Assembly (NCBI GenBank): GCA_028284155.1 | Contig: JANQSF010000158.1 | Location: 1 to 36,048 of the forward strand | Direction: 5' to 3' | Length of the DNA: 36,048 bases | Source of the DNA: Phycisphaeraceae bacterium | GTDB lineage: Bacteria; Planctomycetota; Phycisphaerae; Phycisphaerales; Phycisphaeraceae | In this document: positions 16,266 through 23,679 of the stretch, in pieces | Numbering within the stretch: position 1 is the first letter of the stretch | How the letters are laid out: the number at the start of each line of letters is the position of its first letter | Notes under the pieces: model-generated | Databases searched by the model: none | What the model was told of the DNA's origin: nothing | The model's input: only the letters and a program-made list of their open reading frames with translations | Program-made: the position numbers and the translations under genes

Positions 16266-16787
16266 TCAACCCACGAGTTTCATCAGTTTGTCGCCGAGTT
16301 TGAGGAACTTCGTCAGGGTTGGTTTGGGCATCCGTCGGACCTGGTCGTACCAGGTGGTCATGATCTCGAAGAATTCCAGCATCTCCGCGATGCGTTGTTC
16401 GGTCTCGTCATCGACCTGTGGCTCAAGTTCCGCCTCGACCACGCATTCTCGGAGAACGGTGAGGGTAGGGTCGATCTCGCGCGATTTCCGTTCTTCAAGG
16501 ATGATGTGGAGCATTTCCCACACGTCCTTGACGGCTTCGTAGTGGTCTTTGCGGTCGCCCATTACGTGGACGACTTTGACGAGTCTCCAGGCTTGTAGCT
16601 CGCGGAGGCTGATGCTCACATTGGAGCGGGCGACCGAGAGCGTGGATGCCAGTTCGTCGGCCGTCATCGGCCGGGGCGAGGCGAACAGGACGGCGTGGAT
16701 CTGGGCGACCGTCCGGTTGACCCCCCATCGCGTGCCCATTTCACCCCAGTGGAGGATGAACTTCTCGAGCACGGGCGTCAGTTCCAT
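16266..16787 (-). CDS. GbsR/MarR-type winged-helix regulator
   Basis: A 173-residue DNA-binding protein of the GbsR branch of the MarR superfamily. The winged-helix core is at about residues 20-85 (GVNRTVAQIHAVLFASPRPMT, ADELASTLSVARSNVSISLREL, and the wing VVHVMGDRKDHYEA), followed by an amphipathic helical dimerisation tail. Known GbsR members control glycine-betaine and choline genes, others control phospholipid or respiration genes; no such target is adjacent here. A promoter and a perfect palindrome lie just upstream, which points to autoregulation. The sigma-factor gene is next downstream on the same strand. Confidence 0.88.
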   Translation of the reverse strand: MELTPVLEKFILHWGEMGTRWGVNRTVAQIHAVLFASPRPMTADELASTLSVARSNVSISLRELQAWRLVKVVHVMGDRKDHYEAVKDVWEMLHIILEERKSREIDPTLTVLRECVVEAELEPQVDDETEQRIAEMLEFFEIMTTWYDQVRRMPKPTLTKFLKLGDKLMKLVG

Positions 16788-16810
16788 GGCTACGCCTCGC
16801 CAACCACTGT

Positions 16811-16826
16811 TTCTGTCCTGACAGAA
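16811..16826. promoter_or_regulatory. Probable operator of the GbsR-type gene
   Basis: A perfect palindrome with 7-base arms, TTCTGTC-CT-GACAGAA, lies 24 bases upstream of the ATG at 16787 and overlaps the end of the -10 box at 16826-16831 and the expected transcription start. That position suits a repressor-binding site used by the dimeric regulator it precedes. Confidence 0.65.
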
Positions 16827-16853
16827 TTAAATGACTCTTTCGACTCAAGTCAA
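16826..16853 (-). promoter_or_regulatory. Sigma-70 promoter of the GbsR-type gene
   Basis: On the - strand, TTGACT (16853-16848) and TTTAAT (16831-16826) are separated by 16 bases. They match five of six bases each of TTGACA and TATAAT. The predicted start point, near 16819, falls within the 16811-16826 palindrome. Confidence 0.65.
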
Positions 16854-17067
16854 GGTTCGAATCAGTCTAATGTATTTGCGGCAATTGTCAATCTGGTCGT
16901 AAATCCTTGCTGGAAAACAGCTTTTCTCCCAGGAGAATTTACGTCGAGTTTTGGGGTCAGCCCGGGAAAACCCGATCCAAGGGCCGCTCGGGGCTGTCCT
17001 GACGTGAGCGTGGGGCCAAACTGCCGGCCTTGTGCTGCCGAGGTCAGGCGTCCTGCCGGGCACCAGT

Positions 17068-17763
17068 CTACCCAATTTCGAGGCTGTGTCCAGTCTGCCC
17101 CGAATTCATTTTCAGCAAGGCTGGCACGGCCCGCTCCGCCCACTGCGGCGGCGTCGGGTAGCTGGAAGCGGCCGAGCCGAAGCAACTGGCGAGCATGTCG
17201 GTGTGAATCACGCCGGGGTTGAGCGCGATCGCGGCCAAGCCGTCGGGCAGTTCCTGGGCCAGGGCGCGGGTCAACCCTTCGATCGCCCACTTGCTGGCGC
17301 AGTACGGCGCGACCTGCGGCGAGGTCGATCGGCCCCAGCCCGAGCTGAAGTTGACGATCACGCCTCGGCCGACCTCGATCATGTTGGGGACGAACGCGCG
17401 GATGACGTTCGCTACGCCGTTGATGTTGACGGCAGTCAGTCGATCGAAGTCCTCGGCTGACACTTCCCACAACGGCGCGTTGGCGTTGATGACCGCCGCG
17501 TTGTTGATCAGCAGATCGGGCACGCCGACCGCCTCGATCACGCGCCCCGCCCACGCGGCGACGGCGTTGTCGTCTGTGACGTCAACGACCGACCAGTGGT
17601 GCGGCACGGCGTAGGTCTGTGTCAGGTCGTCGATCGCGTCGGACGATCGGCCACACCCCGCGACGACGTGGCCGCGCTCGATAAAGCCGTCCGCCATCGC
17701 TCGGCCGAGGCCGCGCGTCGCGCCGGTCAGGACGATGGTGCGTTGCGTTTCGAGGTCTGACAT
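17068..17763 (-). CDS. Short-chain dehydrogenase/reductase
   Basis: A 231-residue classical SDR with a Rossmann fold. The cofactor-binding TGATRGLG is at residues 13-20, NNAA follows strand 4, and the catalytic Ser-Tyr-Lys is visible as VNFSSGWG and PYCASKWAI. The Arg right after TGAT suggests NADP(H) preference. Substrate cannot be told. It is the last gene of a - strand run of three: it starts ten bases after the Rieske stop. The ATG at 17763 opens the protein without excess N-terminus. Confidence 0.9.
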   Translation of the reverse strand: MSDLETQRTIVLTGATRGLGRAMADGFIERGHVVAGCGRSSDAIDDLTQTYAVPHHWSVVDVTDDNAVAAWAGRVIEAVGVPDLLINNAAVINANAPLWEVSAEDFDRLTAVNINGVANVIRAFVPNMIEVGRGVIVNFSSGWGRSTSPQVAPYCASKWAIEGLTRALAQELPDGLAAIALNPGVIHTDMLASCFGSAASSYPTPPQWAERAVPALLKMNSGQTGHSLEIG

Positions 17764-17773
17764 GTTGTTGGAC

Positions 17774-18154
17774 TCATCGAGGATCGCTCACGCGGGCCAA
17801 CACACGCCCGTCCACTACCTTCGCCTCATGAACCGCGACGCGGTACTGCTCGTTGTCCGGGCAGGCGCCGTCGTCGATACGGAACGCCCAGCCATGCCAC
17901 GGGCAGATCACGCACACGTTGGGCGGGTCGATCACCTCGCGCTCCAACGCGCCGGAAGACAGGCTCTGCCCCGCGTGCGGGCAGTGGTCGTCGATCACGC
18001 GCACGCCGCCATCGACGCGGAACACCGCCAACGCCCGGCTGCCATGCTCGACATACAACCCGCCCTTGGTCGGCAGATCGTCCAGCGCGCACAGGTCTTG
18101 CCACGGTTGATCGTTCGGTGCGGGCGTCGGCTGGTTGTTCGCTTCGTCGGTCAT
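17774..18154 (-). CDS. Small Rieske-type [2Fe-2S] ferredoxin
   Basis: A 126-residue single Rieske domain. The cluster ligands are Cys58 and His60 (CPHAG) and Cys84 and His87 (CPWHGW), with the conserved Gly/Ser-rich linker between. The layout is that of NirD/biphenyl-dioxygenase ferredoxin-like proteins, soluble electron carriers for a reductase or oxygenase. The N-terminus is polar and Asn/Pro-rich with no signal peptide. The start ATG at 18154 overlaps the previous gene's stop by four bases (ATGA), a sign of translational coupling. A much longer in-frame extension upstream is an out-of-frame shadow of the phosphatase gene. Confidence 0.92.
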   Translation of the reverse strand: MTDEANNQPTPAPNDQPWQDLCALDDLPTKGGLYVEHGSRALAVFRVDGGVRVIDDHCPHAGQSLSSGALEREVIDPPNVCVICPWHGWAFRIDDGACPDNEQYRVAVHEAKVVDGRVLARVSDPR

Positions 18155-19239
18155 TCGGCCGACGATGTTACCTCGTTCGACCAGCCGAGTGTGACGGTGA
18201 CGGGGTGATGGTCGGAGCCGGGCACGTCGCCGACGTGTCTTTCGAGGGTGACGATCGACTCGCTGTGCAGGACGTGGTCGATGGGGATGCGTGCCAGACC
18301 CGCGCCGCGCGGCCAGGTCTTCTGGATGCCGAAGCCGCACATCGAGTTGACCAGCTCGCCGCGGTCCAGCAGGTCGCGCATCGGGGCGGACCACGGCGTG
18401 GCGTTCAGGTCGCCGCAGACGATGACCGGCCCGGGTTGTCGGCCGACCCAGTCGGCCGCCATCGCCAACTGCCGGTCGCGGCGGTCGGCCGCGGCGGCGC
18501 TGACCGGCGGCAGGGCGTGCATGCCCAGCAGGGTCAGCGCTCGTCCGTCCCACTCCAGCGTCGCCTCGATAGCCGGCTTGCCCTCCTCCGTTTCCAGCGT
18601 TTCGAACGTCCTGGCGGTGATGATCCGCAAACGGTCAGCCGACGCCTCGCGCATGAGCAACAGCATGCCCCAGTTGTCACTCCGCCCCCGCGCGACGACG
18701 CGGTCGTACCCGACGGCTTTGTTCTGGAACGCGCCGATCCACTGGAAGTTCACCTCCTGCATCAGCGCGAGGTCGGGCTGCTGGTCGAGCAGGTGCAGGA
18801 TGACGGCGTCGTGGTCGTCGTTGGTGCGCAGCACGTTGAACGCCATGACCTTCAGCGGTCTGGCTTGCGGGTCGTGTTCACCGGTGTCGCCGGTATAGAA
18901 CGGCACGATCAGCGCGAGGTTGGTCGCCAGCGCCGCGCCCGACACGATGAGCATGAACGGCCAGCGCAGCAGCAGACTGAGCACGACGACCAGGCCCAGC
19001 AGCATCGCGTACTGCACGCGGAAGTGGCTGGCTAAATCGATCACCCACCACAGGTCGCCGAAGAAGCCGACGAACGTCGCCGCTACGACGGGGACAGCCA
19101 GCAGCGCGATGGTTGATCTGCCCAATCGGTGGCGCGGTTTGGGTAGCGGCTTCCGCGTCACCGACGCCGTGTCGGACGGGTCGGCGTCGGGTTGGTTCGC
19201 GACCGGCGTGGGCCGACCGTCGGCGGCGGGGTCTTGCAT
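18151..19239 (-). CDS. Membrane-anchored endonuclease/exonuclease/phosphatase-fold protein
   Basis: A 362-residue protein. A hydrophilic N-terminus (about 45 residues) precedes two or three hydrophobic helices (about residues 44-110), then the EEP domain, probably outside the cytoplasm. Catalytic landmarks are LKVMAFNVLR, the metal-binding Glu in LMQEVN, GMHALPP, the Asp-Asn of GDLNATPW, and the terminal GSDHHPV. Members include DNase I-like nucleases and phosphodiesterases; the membrane-anchored bacterial form is uncharacterised in detail. It overlaps the Rieske gene by four bases. The ATG at 19239 sits in a 12-base palindrome, CATGACGTCATG (19237-19248). Confidence 0.88.
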   Translation of the reverse strand: MQDPAADGRPTPVANQPDADPSDTASVTRKPLPKPRHRLGRSTIALLAVPVVAATFVGFFGDLWWVIDLASHFRVQYAMLLGLVVVLSLLLRWPFMLIVSGAALATNLALIVPFYTGDTGEHDPQARPLKVMAFNVLRTNDDHDAVILHLLDQQPDLALMQEVNFQWIGAFQNKAVGYDRVVARGRSDNWGMLLLMREASADRLRIITARTFETLETEEGKPAIEATLEWDGRALTLLGMHALPPVSAAAADRRDRQLAMAADWVGRQPGPVIVCGDLNATPWSAPMRDLLDRGELVNSMCGFGIQKTWPRGAGLARIPIDHVLHSESIVTLERHVGDVPGSDHHPVTVTLGWSNEVTSSAE

Positions 19240-19248
19240 GACGTCATG
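19237..19248. promoter_or_regulatory. Perfect palindrome over a start codon
   Basis: CATGACGTCATG is a perfect 12-base palindrome that contains the ATG of the EEP-fold gene and the TGACGTCA core. It lies in the 67-base divergent gap before the LOG-family gene and could bind a dimeric regulator of both. A chance occurrence cannot be ruled out. Confidence 0.3.
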
Positions 19249-19295
19249 TTACCTACGGCCGGGATGTTTTGGCGGTTCGGCCAAGGGTGTGTCCG

Positions 19296-19301
19296 TATAC
19301 T
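19296..19301 (+). promoter_or_regulatory. -10 box seven bases before the LOG start codon
   Basis: TATACT matches five of six bases of TATAAT and ends six bases before the ATG at 19308. Transcription starting the usual six to seven bases downstream would begin at or beside the start codon and give a leaderless message. No ribosome-binding sequence is present, and no -35 stands out. Confidence 0.5.
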
Positions 19302-19307
19302 CCCGCC

Positions 19308-19847
19308 ATGTCGAAATCGATCTGCGTTTACTGTTCGTCGCGCAACGTGGTCGATCCCGCGTTCTTCGCGCTCAGCGAGGCGATGGGTGAGGCCATCGCC
19401 AAGCGGGCCGGCACGCTGGTGTACGGCGGCGGGGCGGTTGGCCTGATGGGCGCCGTCGCGCGGGCGGTGCACAAGGCCAACGGCCGGGTCGTCGGTGTCA
19501 TCCCCGAGTCCATGCTCAGTCACGAAGTCGCCTACCACGACGCCGACGAGCTGGTCGTCACCGAAACGATGCGTCAGCGCAAGCTCATCATGGAGCAGCG
19601 GGCCGACGCGTTCGTCACCCTGCCCGGCGGGTTCGGCACGCTCGAAGAGCTGTTCGAGATCATGACCCACCGCCAACTCGGCTACCACGACAAGCCGGTC
19701 GTTATCCTCAACGCCGACGGTTTCTACGACCCGCTGATCACGTTGTTCGAACACCTCTACGACCACAAGTTCGCCCGCGAGTCAACACGCGACACGTTTC
19801 ACATCGTGCCGACAGTGGACGCGGTGTTTGAGGTGTTGGGTTGTTGA
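19308..19847 (+). CDS. LOG-family protein (cytokinin riboside 5'-monophosphate phosphoribohydrolase-like)
   Basis: A 179-residue Rossmann-like protein of the TIGR00730 LOG family. The hallmark motifs are Arg91-Lys92 (MRQRK, 88-92) and PGGFGTLEE (106-114), with the nucleotide-binding YGGG at 39-42. Known members split nucleoside 5'-monophosphates to base and ribose 5-phosphate; in plants and actinobacteria they activate cytokinins, elsewhere they act in nucleotide salvage. The ATG at 19308 is chosen because the frame before it lies in the divergent promoter region. It is a single gene, divergent from the EEP-fold cluster and convergent with the MoxR gene 48 bases on. Confidence 0.92.
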   Translation: MSKSICVYCSSRNVVDPAFFALSEAMGEAIAKRAGTLVYGGGAVGLMGAVARAVHKANGRVVGVIPESMLSHEVAYHDADELVVTETMRQRKLIMEQRADAFVTLPGGFGTLEELFEIMTHRQLGYHDKPVVILNADGFYDPLITLFEHLYDHKFARESTRDTFHIVPTVDAVFEVLGC

Positions 19848-19895
19848 TGTTTGGCGCATCGCGACTTGCCAATGCAGACGGATTCACCTCGATGA

Positions 19896-20861
19896 TCAGA
19901 CGACATCATCATCGTCATCATCCTCCGGCCCTTCATAGTCCGGGTGCAACGGGTCGTTCGGGTCGAGAAAAAAATCACCCAACCCCATCGGGAGCGACTC
20001 GTCGCCGAGCGACCTTTGTCGTCTCCGCGCCGCTTCGTCGAGGTCGAGCGCGTCCTGGCCCAGACACTTCAGCACGGCTTCCCGCCAAATCTCATCTTTG
20101 TTGATCGGGTGGTCGGCGTCCTGCATCATCCGCTTCAGGGCGTATCGCAACACGTTCACGCCGTCGCGCGGCGAGAAGTCCAGGTCGAGCGCGTGTGACT
20201 GTTGCAGGAACTCGACCGTCATGTTGATCAGCTCGTCCTCGGCGAACGGCAGGTGGTATTGCAAGATCGCCTTCTCGTCGTCACGTTCGGGGAAAGACAA
20301 TTCGAGCGTCGGCTGCAAACGGCTCAGGATGTAGTCGGGAATTTCGTACGTCGAGTCGTCGTCGTTCATCGTGACGGCGCAGCGGAAGTCGGCGTGGGCG
20401 TTGATGGTGATGCCGGCCACGATCGACTCGACGTACCGGCGGTGGTCGAGCAGCGGGGCGAGGCTGGCCCACGACTTCTCATTCATCCGGTTGCCCTCGT
20501 CGAGGATGCACACACCGCCGCGGAGCATGGCCGTCACCAGCGGCGACGCGTGGTACGCGATGCTTCCCGACTCGGCGAGCACCGGCGTGACCAGCAGGTC
20601 TTCGGGGCGCGTGTCGGCCGTGCACTGGTAGACGTACAACGCCTGGTCGCGTGTCTGCGTCGCGGCCATGCCCAGCGTCGTCTTGCCGATGCCCGGCTTG
20701 CCGACCAGTCGCGGCGACAGCGGCAGGTCTTTCTCATCCACGACCAGCCAGCAGGCCAACAGTTGCGTCAACGCCTCGCGTTGGCCGATCCACTGCCCGT
20801 CGAACGGGTGCGACTGCGCCAAGTGAAGCGTTACGCCCTGGATATCAACGGTGTCACTCAT
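19896..20861 (-). CDS. MoxR-like AAA+ ATPase
   Basis: A 321-residue AAA_5/MoxR-type ATPase. Walker A is GKPGIGKTT at about 54-62; Walker B is GVCILDEGNR with Asp121 and Glu122; sensor 1 is in RCAVTMNDDDSTYE, and an arginine finger region is IPDYILSRLQPTLELSF. MoxR proteins act as chaperones that load metals or assemble complexes, usually with a VWA-domain partner and often a DUF58 protein; no such gene is next to it. The C-terminus is strongly acidic (EDDDDDD). It starts at the ATG at 20861; the 3' end converges on the LOG gene. Confidence 0.92.
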   Translation of the reverse strand: MSDTVDIQGVTLHLAQSHPFDGQWIGQREALTQLLACWLVVDEKDLPLSPRLVGKPGIGKTTLGMAATQTRDQALYVYQCTADTRPEDLLVTPVLAESGSIAYHASPLVTAMLRGGVCILDEGNRMNEKSWASLAPLLDHRRYVESIVAGITINAHADFRCAVTMNDDDSTYEIPDYILSRLQPTLELSFPERDDEKAILQYHLPFAEDELINMTVEFLQQSHALDLDFSPRDGVNVLRYALKRMMQDADHPINKDEIWREAVLKCLGQDALDLDEAARRRQRSLGDESLPMGLGDFFLDPNDPLHPDYEGPEDDDDDDVV

Positions 20862-21243
20862 GGGATTGATCTTATACGGAAGTCGTCATTGCGTTCATGC
20901 CCGAAAGACCAGGCCGATCGAAGAGGCAACCGCGGATTGCGCGGAAGACGCGGATGAGTCCTGAAGGAGGGGAGTGTTCTGATCGTAAAGGCGTCGTGAA
21001 TGATCGGTGTCCCCCATTCCCAAAGCCCACCCCTCCGGGGTGGGATCATGCGCGCGGCGATCCTCCGACTTCATGGCGTTCAATGTGCGCGGGAGATGCA
21101 GGGTGAACCGATCCCCCGGCAAAGCCGAGGGCTTTGATAGAAAACGATCAGGCACGGCTCCCTAACCAATTCACATCCCTGGCATTGACTCCCGCATTCT
21201 CCCCGCCTCCCTTTCTCCCCATCTTGCTCCTTCAAATCCGCGG
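20862..21243. other. 382-base gene-free region with repeats
   Basis: Between the MoxR gene (5' side) and the SGNH gene (3' side). It carries a 9-base tandem repeat at 20931-20957 (three units starting CGCGGA) and the two-hairpin element at 21021-21136. Frames through it give only short low-complexity peptides. Confidence 0.5.
21021..21136. repeat. Two-hairpin element bounded by CAAAGCCC/GGGCTTTG
   Basis: The 116-base stretch begins CAAAGCCC and ends GGGCTTTG. Each end carries a hairpin: CCCACCCC-TCC-GGGGTGGG at 21026-21044, and a GGC-AAA-GCC centred stem with one mismatch at about 21113-21131. The 65-base middle is not obviously coding. CAAAGCCC followed by a similar hairpin recurs at 25765-25792, so this may be a further REP family, or a small structured RNA. 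Confidence 0.5.
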
Positions 21244-22623
21244 TCACTCCCCGCCGTCTCCTTCTCCGATCAGCTTTTTCTCGACGATCACGTCCCGCAG
21301 CGCAAACGCGACCGCCTCGTTCCCCTTGCGCGTGTAGTGCACGTCGTCGTAGAGATACTCGGTCGTTTTCGGCACGGCCGCGTCGAGGTCGGCGAAGGTC
21401 GTGTACGTCTCGGCCGCGACGCGGGCAGTCGTCGCGTTGAACGCTTCCATGCCCCGTCGCATCGACGCCAGCGACGGGCGTGTGCCGTCGTCGTGGTGCG
21501 ACTGCGCGAACCAGATGACTTGCTTGTCCTCGTCCGACAGGTCGTCGCGGTACAGATAAGGCTGACTGCCGACGATGACCTTGATCCCGCGGCTTTGAAT
21601 GATGTTGATCAGGTCGCGCAGGTTGCGCTCGAATGCTTTGATGCTCGGCCAATCGTCTATCTCGACCGGCTCGGTTTTGGGGAACAGATACATCCGCGCC
21701 CCGCGCACGCCCTCGCCGTAAGGCCCGTCCAGCCGAACGCGCGACTTGCGGAAGTCGCTGAACCAATAGTCGAAGTGTTGCGTGAACAGGCTGAACACCG
21801 TGAACCGTGGGCGGACGTAGTTCGCCACCGGGCCGTAGTAGTGGCCGTAATCCGACCGGTACTTACCCTCCGCGAACTGGTCCGGCGACAGGCTGCGCAG
21901 CAGGTCGTTTATGCCGTGAAACACGATGACCAGGTCGGGGTCGAAGTCCTGGATGTGGAACAGGTACTTGATCGTCGCGTGCTCCGTGCAATGCCACTCG
22001 ACGCCGGCGTTCTGCACCTCGATCACGCGGTCGGGGTAGATGCGTCGCAGCTCGGTTTCGAGGATGCGGCAGTGCGTGTCTTCAAAGTCCGATCGCCCGC
22101 AGAACACCGTCGACCCGCCGATGACGAACACGCGGAACGTGTCGGCTGGCTTGGCTTTTTCGATGTCTTCTCCGCGAAAGCCCCAGCGGTTGATGTTGTA
22201 TCGCGACCGCCCGGGCTTGGGTGCGTTTTGAAGGAATGGGTGGAACGCGTCGGTGCTGACCGAGGCCGTATGTTTGCGCACACGATGCGTCAGCACCTGG
22301 TCGGCGATGACGACGGTGGGCAGGATGACGAACAGGCCCCACGCGATCTTGTCGCGCGGGCGCACGGCGAACGTTCGGCCGCCGGAGAGCTTCAGGTGTT
22401 GCGTGCCGAACACGAACGACGCCAACAGGAACGACGCGGGTACAGCCAACAGGAACCAGAGACACAGAAAAACGAAGTAGCCCGTCGAGTACTTGCCGAG
22501 CACCGTCGCGTCGAACGAGGTGTGGAAGATGAAGCCGACACCGAGCACCCACGCGGGCAGCGTCGCCAGACAGGCGATCGTGATTACCTTCGGGTGTTTC
22601 GGCCGACGGAACAAGCGACCCAT
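21244..22623 (-). CDS. Membrane-anchored SGNH/GDSL hydrolase
   Basis: A 459-residue protein with three hydrophobic segments in the first 120 residues (cytoplasm to outside), then an SGNH hydrolase domain. Block I is FVIGGSTVFCG (nucleophile Ser), block II is NAGVEWHC, block III is HGINDL with the oxyanion Asn, and block V is DDVHYT with the catalytic Asp-x-x-His. All four blocks are complete, so it is probably active, as an esterase or acetyl-ester hydrolase on a surface polymer. The ATG at 22623 (MGRLFRRPKHPK) has GGAGGA six bases upstream; a longer frame starting at 22782 runs through the palindromic element and is spurious. Confidence 0.85.
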   Translation of the reverse strand: MGRLFRRPKHPKVITIACLATLPAWVLGVGFIFHTSFDATVLGKYSTGYFVFLCLWFLLAVPASFLLASFVFGTQHLKLSGGRTFAVRPRDKIAWGLFVILPTVVIADQVLTHRVRKHTASVSTDAFHPFLQNAPKPGRSRYNINRWGFRGEDIEKAKPADTFRVFVIGGSTVFCGRSDFEDTHCRILETELRRIYPDRVIEVQNAGVEWHCTEHATIKYLFHIQDFDPDLVIVFHGINDLLRSLSPDQFAEGKYRSDYGHYYGPVANYVRPRFTVFSLFTQHFDYWFSDFRKSRVRLDGPYGEGVRGARMYLFPKTEPVEIDDWPSIKAFERNLRDLINIIQSRGIKVIVGSQPYLYRDDLSDEDKQVIWFAQSHHDDGTRPSLASMRRGMEAFNATTARVAAETYTTFADLDAAVPKTTEYLYDDVHYTRKGNEAVAFALRDVIVEKKLIGEGDGGE

Positions 22624-22726
22624 GGCGGTCCTCCCGACGTGGGGCCAAGCCCGTGTCACAGCCCGCGCCGATGCAGTGTACCCATTCGGCGGACTGCGTG
22701 AGATTGACCGACCGGGCAACGAATTC

Positions 22727-22793
22727 GTGCCACGGCCGTGTCGGCCGTGCGGCGCAACAGGGGTGTTCCAAACGGCCGACACGGCGGTGGCAC
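22727..22793. repeat. REP-like palindromic doublet
   Basis: Two 22-base arms (22727-22748 and 22772-22793) are inverted copies differing at one position, around a 23-base spacer. Each begins GTGCC and folds as a hairpin (ACGGCCG-TGT-CGGCCGT or its one-base variant). It sits in the divergent gap between the SGNH gene and the lipoprotein gene. Confidence 0.75.
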
Positions 22794-22828
22794 AAAACCC
22801 AACCTCAAGTCGCCCCGCAATCCGCCGA

Positions 22829-22857
22829 TTGACTTGTATTACGTATCGGTATTAAAT
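22829..22857 (+). promoter_or_regulatory. Candidate promoter of the lipoprotein-DUF6807-phosphatidyltransferase cluster
   Basis: TTGACT (22829-22834), then 17 bases, then TTAAAT (22852-22857); an alternative -10, TATTAA, overlaps it at 15 bases. The stretch is unusually AT-rich for the window and lies 33 bases upstream of the ATG at 22891. Confidence 0.4.
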
Positions 22858-22890
22858 GCCGGTGCGCGTCGACGCGCGCGGAAGTGCACC

Positions 22891-23670
22891 ATGCAAACCA
22901 ACTCTTCTTTCAAGACCAAGTGCGTTTGCCTGCTTGCCGTCGTCTTGCTCGCCGGTTGCCAGCAGGTCGATGTCGAACTCGAAACGTTCCGCACCGACCG
23001 CGGCGCGCTCGACCACGCCCGTCGGTTCGCGTTCGTGCAGACCCCGCTGCCCGGTCAGGTCGAGCCGCAGGTCAACCGGGCGATGGAACGGCACGCCGAC
23101 TTCCCGATCGATTACGCCAGCGCCCTGCAACACACAGCCGACGACCCCGTTTGGCGTGACCTGGTGTTCGACGCCGCGCGGCGCACGCTCGAGGCGAAAG
23201 GCTTCGTCTACGACGCTCAGCAACCGCAGGTCGTCCTCGACGTGCAGTCGGCCGCGGCGCGTTTTGTCTACACCGTGCCCGAACGGCACGAGTACGTCAC
23301 GCACTGTTACCCGTACCGCGACCGCCATGGCCATAAGCGTTTCCGGTATGTGCGCGAGTACCAGTACCGCCCGCCGTACCCGGTCGAGGCGGGCGCGACG
23401 GTGGTATCGATCATCGCCACCGACCCGTCGGGGAACACGGCCGACCGACCCGCGCTGCTCTGGAAGGGCCACGCCTCCGCCGCGGCCGAGCAGGACGTGG
23501 GCGGGACGCCGACGATGTTGAGCCGGTATCTCGTGGCTGAACTGTTGAGTCAATTCCCGCAGCGCACAAACGAGCCGGGCCGACGGCAGGTGCCGATCGA
23601 CCAGATCGAGAAGCGGGTGCAATTGCTTGAGCCGCAGCCGATCGGCGGGCAGGCGCGGCTTGCGCGGTAA
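22891..23670 (+). CDS. DUF4136-like lipoprotein
   Basis: A 259-residue lipoprotein: a signal peptide (MQTNSSFKTKCVCLLAVVL) ends at LAGC with the lipid-bearing Cys at about residue 23. The mature part has the DUF4136 pattern: an ARRFAFVQT strand, a segment spanning DLVFDAARRTLEAKGFVYD, and VVLDVQSAA. It includes a His/Tyr/Arg-rich stretch (HCYPYRDRHGHKRFRYVREY) and a C-terminal DQIEKRVQLLE helix. Function of the family is unknown. It begins a + strand run of three closely spaced genes (9 bases to DUF6807, 3 more to the phosphatidyltransferase). Confidence 0.82.
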   Translation: MQTNSSFKTKCVCLLAVVLLAGCQQVDVELETFRTDRGALDHARRFAFVQTPLPGQVEPQVNRAMERHADFPIDYASALQHTADDPVWRDLVFDAARRTLEAKGFVYDAQQPQVVLDVQSAAARFVYTVPERHEYVTHCYPYRDRHGHKRFRYVREYQYRPPYPVEAGATVVSIIATDPSGNTADRPALLWKGHASAAAEQDVGGTPTMLSRYLVAELLSQFPQRTNEPGRRQVPIDQIEKRVQLLEPQPIGGQARLAR

Positions 23671-23679
23671 CATGCCCGG

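Noticed and set aside
16853..16868. GGTTCGAATC, resembling a tRNA T-loop
   Set aside because: The flanking bases do not form a T-stem and no acceptor, D or anticodon arm can be folded around it.
20895..21155. An 86-codon - strand frame over the two-hairpin element
   Set aside because: Consists mainly of repeat sequence; no start signal or protein character.
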